From positions 1-64,000 of the forward strand of contig CACIWG010000005.1 of NCBI GenBank assembly GCA_902590245.1: a stretch of DNA of 64,000 bases, read 5' to 3'. How positions within the stretch are numbered: position 1 is the first letter of the stretch; the number at the start of each line of letters is the position of its first letter. The position numbers were made by a program, and so were the translations under genes. The notes under the pieces are model-generated. The model was not told the origin of the DNA, ran no database searches, and was given only the letters and a program-made list of their open reading frames with translations. This DNA comes from an uncultured SAR116 cluster alpha proteobacterium. Lineage in GTDB: Bacteria > Pseudomonadota > Alphaproteobacteria > Puniceispirillales > Marisalimonadaceae. Below, piece by piece: positions 57,682-64,000 of this stretch.

Positions 57682-59580
57682 TTATAGTAAAATATCAAAT
57701 GTTTGATCTTTAGTATTAAAATCTATTTTTGAATTTTTAAATATTTGATATATTTTGTTGATATTATTTTTTTCACAACAATAATTTAATTCTTCAAGTA
57801 TTTTATCCAATTGATTAGTGGGGATGTTTTTTTCTTTTATTGTTAATATTCTTGGGTGTTGTGTCATTCGTGGTTTGTCACCAATAAATAATTCTTCAAA
57901 TAACTTTTCTCCAGGCCTTAAACCGGTTTCAATTATTTCTATATTTTTAATGATATTACTGTTATCTTTATTTTTAAAACATGGATTAAATCCTTGTAAT
58001 CTGATCATTTGTTTTGCAAGATCTAGGATTCTTATTTCTTTTCCCATATTTAGAACAAAAATATTTCCTCTTTTACTTAAAGAACTTGATTGAATTACAA
58101 GTTCTGCTGCTTCATTAAGTGTCATGAAAAATCTTTTTATACGTTTATCAGTTAAGGTAACTGGTCCTCCAGATTTAATTTGGTTTTCAAAAATTGGAAT
58201 AACAGATCCAGAGGACCCTAAAACATTTCCAAATCTTACAATACTTATTATTGTATTTTTATTTATTTTTGAAGCATTTTGACAAATAAGTTCTGCAAAC
58301 CTTTTTGTAACACCCATTATACTTGTTGGTCGAACTGCTTTATCACTTGAAATGAGCGTAAATGATTTAACTTTAAATTTAATGGAGAGATCGACAAGAT
58401 TTTGTGTTCCAAAAATATTATTTTGAATAGCTTCAGTGACATTCATTTCTACTAGTGGAACATGTTTATATGCAGCTGCATGAAAAATTGTTTCAATTTT
58501 GAATTTTGAAAAAATTTTACTTAATTTTTTAATATCTTGAATTGAACAAATTAATGGAACTAGTTTAACTTTAAGTTTGTCAATTAATTTTTGATTTTTT
58601 AAATATTCATAAGTCTTAAACAGGGCATATTCATTATTATCAATTAAAATGATTGACTTAGCTTTATATTTAAATATCTCTTTACATAATGTGTTACCTA
58701 TTGAACCTCCAGCACCAGTTATCATTACAGTTTTGTTTTTGATATTTAATTCCATTAATTTTCTATTTGGTGTGACTGGTTCTCTTCCGAGTAACGTTTC
58801 GATTCTTATAGATTTTGAACTTTCTAATATATTAGAAGAACTAATATAATTTTCAAAACTGGGAATTTCCTTTATGATTATAGGATTTTTAGTTAGTTGT
58901 TTACTTAATAAATTTTTTGTAGAGAAATTGATATCATCTGAATTAATGTAAATAATTTTTAGATTCTGCTCCTTTATTACTTTAGACATAACGGAAATAG
59001 ACTTAACATAAATCCCTCCTATATTCGAGTTTATATAATCTTGATTACTATTAAAAAAACAAATTGGTTTGTACTGATACTCTTGATTAATAATATTTAG
59101 AAATTGGATTGTTTTATCATTGACACCTAATATCCCCACATTGATTTTTTGACTATACTTATTGTAAAAATATAAATTTCTTACAAATAAACGTAAGACA
59201 CTAGTAGATAAGAAAATAACTAACATGAAAATAAAAGGGACTGACCTAGGAATAAATAAATTAAAAATTTGCGAATATAATAATAGAAAAAAACCTGATA
59301 AAATAGAAGATACAAAAATAACATTTAAAATTTTAGCAGAAACAAATCTAATTACATTTTTGTAAAAATTTAATTTAAAAAAAACAATTATATTGAAAAC
59401 ACATAAAACTGTTAAACAATTCCAAAAATCACTGTTTTTAAGGAAAGAAAAATAATCAAGTCTTAAAAACATAGCTATTGTTAAAGAAGAAAATATCAAT
59501 ATTAAATCGGAAATTACTTGTAGAATAACTTTTAAATTCCTACTTAACGAAAAAAAATAGCTTAAAATAAAATTTTTCAT
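57682..59580 (-). CDS. CapD/FlaA1-like nucleotide-sugar dehydratase/epimerase
   Basis: The 632-residue protein has four N-terminal membrane helices and a cytoplasmic region. The SDR domain starts at about 287 with VMITGAGGSIGNTLCKEI and contains HAAAYKHVPLVEMNVTEA, SSDKAVRPTSIMGVTKR, IVRFGNVLGSSGSVIP and RFFMTLNEAAELV. These are the marks of membrane-bound WbpM/CapD-type 4,6-dehydratases that make diamino or 4-keto sugars for surface glycans. The product sugar is unknown. Minus strand, 20 bases after the NlpC/P60 gene. Confidence 0.92.
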   Translation of the reverse strand: MKNFILSYFFSLSRNLKVILQVISDLILIFSSLTIAMFLRLDYFSFLKNSDFWNCLTVLCVFNIIVFFKLNFYKNVIRFVSAKILNVIFVSSILSGFFLLLYSQIFNLFIPRSVPFIFMLVIFLSTSVLRLFVRNLYFYNKYSQKINVGILGVNDKTIQFLNIINQEYQYKPICFFNSNQDYINSNIGGIYVKSISVMSKVIKEQNLKIIYINSDDINFSTKNLLSKQLTKNPIIIKEIPSFENYISSSNILESSKSIRIETLLGREPVTPNRKLMELNIKNKTVMITGAGGSIGNTLCKEIFKYKAKSIILIDNNEYALFKTYEYLKNQKLIDKLKVKLVPLICSIQDIKKLSKIFSKFKIETIFHAAAYKHVPLVEMNVTEAIQNNIFGTQNLVDLSIKFKVKSFTLISSDKAVRPTSIMGVTKRFAELICQNASKINKNTIISIVRFGNVLGSSGSVIPIFENQIKSGGPVTLTDKRIKRFFMTLNEAAELVIQSSSLSKRGNIFVLNMGKEIRILDLAKQMIRLQGFNPCFKNKDNSNIIKNIEIIETGLRPGEKLFEELFIGDKPRMTQHPRILTIKEKNIPTNQLDKILEELNYCCEKNNINKIYQIFKNSKIDFNTKDQTFDILL

Positions 59581-59600
59581 TGTTATTTTATACTATCCAT

Positions 59601-60365
59601 TTAATTAATAATCTTCTTAATTTTAATTATTTTTCCACTATTTATAGATATTCTTTTTATTGCATCTTTCAAAGGTTCAACTTTTACTTCCATATGATAA
59701 GCATTACTATGAATTATTTTGCTCTTACTAAGAGCAATAGCTACATGTCCCTCCCAGAATAAAATACTTCCTTTTTCAATAACTTTCGTGTCATAAATAT
59801 TTTTTGATGTGAAATTTACTTGATCAACTGTGTTTCTAGGCAACTTTATTTTATTTGTTTCCAAACATAATTGAACTAAGCCAGAGCAGTCAATCCCTTG
59901 AAGAGTTTTTCCACCTAGTAAGTATGGTGTACCAATAAAATCTTTTGTATAATCAAGCCAATGTTTTGCATTTACATCATCGTTTAGTTTTATATGACGT
60001 GTTGGTAAAAAACCAGTTTTTGAGTTATTATTAAGTATTATTTCTGTCCAATCTTCTAATATGTTTTTAACAAGAATTTTTGAATTCAAATAAAGTTTTA
60101 ATAGGTACTTTGATTTGATATCTGGTTTTTCGTAAACAATAGTATTTTTATTTATTATAATGTGCGTGTATTTAAAATAATTCCCTAAATGTTTTTTATG
60201 TATCCAGCCGAGATAATCATCATAAATATTTCTACAGTAAAACCATTCTCCATTATTATGTATGATTTTTATTTCTTCTCCGTATAAAATTTCAGTTTCT
60301 AAATTTGAACTATGATCATTTTTTTTTCGCATAGAAGCAAAAGATGTAACAATCCTTTTTTTCAT
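59601..60365 (-). CDS. NlpC/P60 peptidase with N-terminal SH3-like domains
   Basis: The C-terminal half (about 130-254) is an NlpC/P60 domain with catalytic Cys in GIDCSGLVQL, His in EGHVAIAL and a third polar site in IIHSNAYHMEV. The N-terminal half has two SH3-like repeats. There is no signal peptide. This layout matches YkfC-like enzymes that cut between L-Ala-gamma-D-Glu and the diamino acid during muropeptide recycling, and many alphaproteobacteria have such a C40 peptidase. It starts directly after the amidase stop (TAA-ATG), which supports a joint pathway. Confidence 0.87.
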   Translation of the reverse strand: MKKRIVTSFASMRKKNDHSSNLETEILYGEEIKIIHNNGEWFYCRNIYDDYLGWIHKKHLGNYFKYTHIIINKNTIVYEKPDIKSKYLLKLYLNSKILVKNILEDWTEIILNNNSKTGFLPTRHIKLNDDVNAKHWLDYTKDFIGTPYLLGGKTLQGIDCSGLVQLCLETNKIKLPRNTVDQVNFTSKNIYDTKVIEKGSILFWEGHVAIALSKSKIIHSNAYHMEVKVEPLKDAIKRISINSGKIIKIKKIIN

Positions 60366-60758
60366 TTAACTTACACCAGTTTTTTTCAACCATGATTTTA
60401 CATCAAAATTTGGACATGTCTTTTTAGTATTACTAAAACTTGAGTGACCTAATATTTCTGCGTCAGGATATTTTTTTTTCCATTTTATAATTAATTTTTT
60501 AAGAGATAAAAATTGATTTTTAGTAAATTTGTCTTTGCCAATCAAACAAATCCCAAGACTATTGTCATTATTACCATAAACATGTGCCCCTATCCAAAAC
60601 TCTGGTCTTCCATGTTCTATAACTCCATTTCTTTTAATAACTCTGTGATATCCAATACCATCCCATCCAAAACTTAAATGTAGTTTGTGTATGTCAAAAG
60701 CATTACGTAATTTAAATTTATCATCTGAACAATGAATAACAATATATTTTACTTGCAT
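60366..60758 (-). CDS. N-acetylmuramoyl-L-alanine amidase, T7-lysozyme type
   Basis: This 130-residue Amidase_2 protein splits the MurNAc-L-Ala bond. Zinc ligands fit T7 lysozyme: His in YIVIHCSDD, His in ILGHSSFSN and Cys in KTCPNFDV; the active-site Tyr (GYHRVI) and Lys are also present. SLGICLIG matches the family core. There is no signal peptide, so it probably acts in the cytoplasm like AmpD. I prefer the ATG at 60758 (MQVKYIVIH), after the manC stop; ATG 60776 overlaps manC and is possible. Confidence 0.87.
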   Translation of the reverse strand: MQVKYIVIHCSDDKFKLRNAFDIHKLHLSFGWDGIGYHRVIKRNGVIEHGRPEFWIGAHVYGNNDNSLGICLIGKDKFTKNQFLSLKKLIIKWKKKYPDAEILGHSSFSNTKKTCPNFDVKSWLKKTGVS

Positions 60759-60765
60759 AATTAGA

Positions 60766-62163
60766 TTATCTTTCATAAGGATCATCTAATCTAATTATGT
60801 CATCTTCTCCAAAATAAGTACCTAATTGTATTTCAATAATAATTAATTCTTTACTAGATTTATTATTAATTCGATGAATTGCTTTGCGAGGAATATCAAT
60901 TGAGTTTCCTTTTTTCAATTTATATTCTTTTTTGTTCAGTGTTATGGTTGCGGTTCCTTCTAGAACAAACCAATGCTCACTTCTAAATTTATGAAACTGT
61001 AAAGAAATACTACTTTTAGGTGAAATAGTAAGCTTTTTAATTTTATAAAAACTAGTTTCAAGAATATTTTCAAATTTACCCCACGGTCTTAATTCAAAGT
61101 TATTTTCAAGGGCTTCAAAAATTTTATTTTTTATTAATTTTTCAACAACAGTCTTTACTTTTGAAGTTTTATTTCTTTTTGATATTAATAGTGCATCATT
61201 TGTATCAACTATAATTGTATCTTTAATTCCAACAGTTGAAATTACACGTCCACTAGATTTTATAAAATTATTTTGTGAATCTATTTGAATAATCTTATTA
61301 TTCGAATAATTTTTAACTAATTGATTTGATAAGGTGTCCCAATCTCCTAAATCACTCCAATCAACTTTAAGAGGAGCACAAAAAACATTGTTCGCTTTCT
61401 CAATCACAGAATAATCAATAGATGCTGAAGGAATTTGTTTGAAGTCTTTTGATTTAAAATAAATATTCTTTTTATCTTTTGAGTATCTCATTTTTTCTAT
61501 CGCAATATCACAATATTTAGAAATATTTGGTACAAATTTATTTATAGATTTAATGATAGTTTTAGATTTACACATAAAAATACCTGCATTCCAGAGATAG
61601 CCTTTTTTAATAAATTGTTCAGCTGTTTTGCTATTTGGTTTTTCTTTAAAATTGGATACTTTTTTTAAAAAAATTTGATTATTATTTGAGTCTGATGAAA
61701 CATCAATATAACCATATCCTGTATGAGGTGATTTAGGTTCAACTCCAAAAACTATTAATTGATCATACTTTTTTTCTTTGTAAGACTTGGTGACTATTTT
61801 TGAAAATAGTTGTTCTTCCTGAATAAAATGATCTGAAGGCATTATTAAAAGCTCATCGTTGGGTTTTGATAATTTTGCAGATAGGTAAATTGCAGCAGTT
61901 GTATTTTTTGACGAGGGCTCATTAATGCACATGGCATTGACCGAACATTTTTTTAAAGAATTGGCAACATAAAATCTATATTCTTCATTAGTAACAATAA
62001 TTGGTTGGATACAATTTTTTAAAAATTTTATTCTTGATAATGTTAATTCAAATAAAGTTTTGTTATTTAATAAACTAATAAATTGCTTTGGAAGTTTTTT
62101 TCTGCTTTCAGGCCACAATCTCTGACCACTTCCACCACAAAGGATAATTGGTTTAATAGACAT
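60766..62163 (-). CDS. manC: Mannose-1-phosphate guanylyltransferase/mannose-6-phosphate isomerase
   Basis: The 465-residue bifunctional enzyme supplies GDP-mannose. The nucleotidyltransferase domain starts PIILCGGSGQRLWPESRKKLPKQF and contains EPSSKNTTAAI and NAGIFMC. The C-terminal cupin isomerase part includes LQFHKFRSEHWFVLEGTATI and HRINN. It has a GAGGAG ribosome-binding site that lies in the last codons of pyrC, three bases before it, so the genes are coupled. It feeds mannose- or fucose-type sugars to the surface glycan genes nearby. Confidence 0.95.
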   Translation of the reverse strand: MSIKPIILCGGSGQRLWPESRKKLPKQFISLLNNKTLFELTLSRIKFLKNCIQPIIVTNEEYRFYVANSLKKCSVNAMCINEPSSKNTTAAIYLSAKLSKPNDELLIMPSDHFIQEEQLFSKIVTKSYKEKKYDQLIVFGVEPKSPHTGYGYIDVSSDSNNNQIFLKKVSNFKEKPNSKTAEQFIKKGYLWNAGIFMCKSKTIIKSINKFVPNISKYCDIAIEKMRYSKDKKNIYFKSKDFKQIPSASIDYSVIEKANNVFCAPLKVDWSDLGDWDTLSNQLVKNYSNNKIIQIDSQNNFIKSSGRVISTVGIKDTIIVDTNDALLISKRNKTSKVKTVVEKLIKNKIFEALENNFELRPWGKFENILETSFYKIKKLTISPKSSISLQFHKFRSEHWFVLEGTATITLNKKEYKLKKGNSIDIPRKAIHRINNKSSKELIIIEIQLGTYFGEDDIIRLDDPYER

Positions 62164-62165
62164 AA

Positions 62166-63215
62166 CTACTCCTCTACTTTTTCTATTTCCCAGAATACAT
62201 TAAATGGTGGTCTAAAAATTTTAATATTTAAATTTTTAATTGTGAGAAAGTTTTCAAATTTAATTGGAGAGCTATTTTTTCTAAGTTTAATTTTTTGAGT
62301 ATTAAAGGGTAATTCATAATGAATAGCACCATTTCTACTCACAAAATTTTCTAAACTATTGAGCATACCATTATCATCAAAAAGTTGAGTTAATGTTTCA
62401 ATAGAATTTATTGTGTTAAAAATCCCAGCGCACCCACACGCATTCTCTTTTTCTTGAACGTCATGTGGCGCTGAATCTGTACCCAAAAAAAATTTTTGAT
62501 TTTCATTAAAGGCTGCCGTTAGGAGTGCTTTTCTATCCTCTTCTTTTTTTAATATAGGAAGACAATAATAGTGAGGTTTAATTTTATGTTCTAACATATC
62601 TGTTCTATTTAAAATTAAATGATGTGGAGTAATCGATGCTTTTAAATTACTTGATGACTCATTTACAAAATTTACAGCAAACTTTGTAGTAATATGTTCT
62701 AAAGTAATTTTAAGATTTGGGAAGTTTTTGCATATAGGTGTTAAGTGATCTTCTATAAACACTTTTTCTCTATTAAAAACATCTATTTCTTTTTTGTTAA
62801 CTTCACCGTGTATCAATAAAGGAATTTTATACTCACTCATTTTTTCAAAAATTTTAAACATATTTGATATTTTACTTACACCTTTTGAAGAATTGGTAGT
62901 TGCGCCCAGTGGATATAATTTTGCTGCAAAAATAATTTTTTCTTTAAAAGCATTAACTAATTCATTAATAGACATTTCATCGTTTAAATAAAAAGTAATT
63001 AATGGGTTAAAAAAAGGGTTATTAGTTGAGTATTTTAAAATTTTCTTTTTATATAATGAAGCTATTTTAGAATTTGTTATAGGTTCAATAAGATTTGGCA
63101 TTACAATAGCTCTGTTAAAAACTTTACTTGTTTCAGGTACTAATTTTTCGAGTAAAGGACTTTCTCTAAAATGTACATGCCAATCATCTGGTTTTAAAAT
63201 TTCTAAAGAATTCAT
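62166..63215 (-). CDS. pyrC: Dihydroorotase (homodimeric type)
   Basis: PyrC closes carbamoyl-aspartate to dihydroorotate. The 349-residue protein shows the zinc-binding DWHVHFRE (His13, His15), a carboxylated-Lys region AAKLYPLGATTNS, HGEV, EHITT and GTDSAPHDVQEKENACGCAGIF, all diagnostic of the E. coli-type enzyme. It heads the minus-strand unit pyrC-manC-amidase-NlpC/P60. A 69-base spacer separates it from the divergent FMN reductase gene. Confidence 0.96.
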   Translation of the reverse strand: MNSLEILKPDDWHVHFRESPLLEKLVPETSKVFNRAIVMPNLIEPITNSKIASLYKKKILKYSTNNPFFNPLITFYLNDEMSINELVNAFKEKIIFAAKLYPLGATTNSSKGVSKISNMFKIFEKMSEYKIPLLIHGEVNKKEIDVFNREKVFIEDHLTPICKNFPNLKITLEHITTKFAVNFVNESSSNLKASITPHHLILNRTDMLEHKIKPHYYCLPILKKEEDRKALLTAAFNENQKFFLGTDSAPHDVQEKENACGCAGIFNTINSIETLTQLFDDNGMLNSLENFVSRNGAIHYELPFNTQKIKLRKNSSPIKFENFLTIKNLNIKIFRPPFNVFWEIEKVEE

Positions 63216-63284
63216 AACATTTGAATTTTGATTTTGACAATTTTATAGTATTCTATTTTTATTAATTGTTAAACAAATTTAAAA

Positions 63285-63884
63285 ATGAAATTATCTATAA
63301 TATCAACAAGCCAACAAAAAAACTCTCAATCAAAAAGAGTATCTAAAATTTTTAAAAATCTAATTTTAGATATTGATGATAAGATTGAATGTTTTAATTT
63401 AGATATGTTTGAAAACAAAATACCATTGTGGACATCTGAAAAAAATGAAGATTTGAGTTTTTGGAAAGATCGCTTAGATAAAATTTCATCTAATTTGAAT
63501 TCATCAGATGGTTTTATATTTGTTGTGCCAGAATATGGTGGGATGGCTTCTCCAAGTGCAAAAAACTTCTTCATAATTTTTAATAGTGGTGAATTATTTC
63601 ACAAACCTGGCCTCATTGTATCAATTAGTAGTGGTAATGGTGGTGCTTATCCAATTTCTGAATTAAGATCAAGTTCTTATAAAAACACTCATGTTTTATG
63701 GATACCCGAGAATATAATTATAAGGAATGTAAATCAATTTTTACCTGGAAAACATGGAGACCTTATACCTGGATGGATGGATGATAGAATAAAATACTCT
63801 CTAAAATTATTAATTAAATATTCTGAATATTTAAAGCCAATTCAAAAATATATTAATAGAAAGGATTTTGCTAATGGCATGTAA
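63285..63884 (+). CDS. NAD(P)H-dependent FMN reductase family protein
   Basis: This 199-residue flavodoxin-like protein begins MKLSIISTSQQKNSQSKRVSK, the phosphate-binding loop of NADPH-dependent FMN reductases. VVPEYGGMASPSAKNFF is the conserved PEYN-like flavin motif, here PEYG. The closing segment is less typical. It provides reduced flavin or reduces quinones; the partner is unknown. Its end overlaps the next gene by 11 bases. Confidence 0.82.
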   Translation: MKLSIISTSQQKNSQSKRVSKIFKNLILDIDDKIECFNLDMFENKIPLWTSEKNEDLSFWKDRLDKISSNLNSSDGFIFVVPEYGGMASPSAKNFFIIFNSGELFHKPGLIVSISSGNGGAYPISELRSSSYKNTHVLWIPENIIIRNVNQFLPGKHGDLIPGWMDDRIKYSLKLLIKYSEYLKPIQKYINRKDFANGM

Positions 63885-64000
63885 AATTACAACTGAAGAG
63901 GTTTTGTTACAACTGAATTCGTGGTCAATTGAAAATAGCAAAAGAGATGCCATAACTAAAGAGTTTAAATTTTCAAATTTTAAAAGAGCTTTTTCATTTA
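63874..64000 (+). CDS. phhB: Pterin-4a-carbinolamine dehydratase (3' end missing)
   Basis: The start is an ATG at 63874, seven bases after AAAGGA. The visible 42 residues contain LNSWSIENSKRDAITKEFKF and SNFKRAFSF, which match the N terminus of pterin dehydratases that recycle tetrahydrobiopterin or act as DCoH-like proteins. The gene runs off the window end, so the catalytic histidines are outside. It overlaps the FMN reductase gene by 11 bases. Confidence 0.8.
   Translation, partial: MACKITTEEVLLQLNSWSIENSKRDAITKEFKFSNFKRAFSF

Overview
The window is a gene-dense, strongly A+T-rich stretch of bacterial chromosome. Genes abut or overlap throughout, and no gene-free gap exceeds about 130 bases. 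Gene order points to an alphaproteobacterium: ffh-rpsP-rimM-trmD-rplS followed by leuC-leuD-leuB-asd, then sdhCDAB-zapE-mdh-sucCD-sucAB-lpd. With the low GC, tiny intergenic spaces and absence of mobile DNA, this suggests a streamlined marine lineage such as the SAR11, HIMB59 or AEGEAN-169 type groups. The exact clade is an inference. I see no tRNA, rRNA, CRISPR array, insertion sequence or prophage.

Layout. (1) 1-3.7 kb: translation and secretion cluster (ffh, truncated by the window edge, rpsP, rimM, trmD, rplS). (2) 3.7-7.8 kb: leucine synthesis (leuC, leuD, leuB) and asd, then a DMT-type transporter. (3) 8.8-22.0 kb: one co-directional TCA-cycle island from succinate dehydrogenase through malate dehydrogenase, succinyl-CoA ligase, the 2-oxoglutarate dehydrogenase complex and its E3, with zapE embedded. 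(4) 22-29 kb: small metabolic and transport genes (SMR exporter, class II aldolase-like, beta-hydroxyacid dehydrogenase, htpG, MFS, VOC, acyl-CoA dehydrogenase). (5) 29-33.4 kb: a GldA/F/G-like ABC system with a DUF4340 protein. (6) 33.4-43.5 kb: amidase, alaC, an FAD reductase, gamma-glutamyltransferase, pyrE, a DMT transporter, a TcuA-like flavoprotein and a D-2-hydroxyacid dehydrogenase. (7) 43.5-46.7 kb: two glycosyltransferases and an O-antigen-ligase-like protein. (8) 46.7-55.4 kb: AmpG permease, a signal-less YkuD protein, a membrane pyrophosphatase, a beta-hydroxyacid dehydrogenase, a GH84 beta-N-acetylglucosaminidase, a PIG-L deacetylase, AnmK and a short MurQ. (9) 55.4-62.2 kb: surface-sugar genes (UDP-glucuronate epimerase-like, an SDR-phosphoglycosyltransferase fusion, a CapD-like protein, manC), with an NlpC/P60 peptidase and an amidase between them. 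(10) 62.2-64 kb: pyrC, an FMN reductase and the start of a pterin dehydratase gene.

The most interesting features are three. First, regions 8 and 9 together hold a plausible cytoplasmic peptidoglycan-recycling pathway built largely from non-canonical enzymes: a YkuD protein, a GH84, a PIG-L, a T7-lysozyme-type amidase and a YkfC-like NlpC/P60. Within it, MurQ has lost its C-terminal domain and AnmK apparently starts at an AUU codon. Second, the 2-oxoglutarate dehydrogenase E2 (sucB) has a rearranged domain order: the peripheral subunit-binding domain precedes the lipoyl domain, and a Shine-Dalgarno-like site lies just before the lipoyl domain. Third, there is a K+-dependent, Na+-type-looking membrane pyrophosphatase, a four-copy 27-bp repeat tail on rpsP, and a perfect palindrome placed like an operator in front of sdhCDAB.
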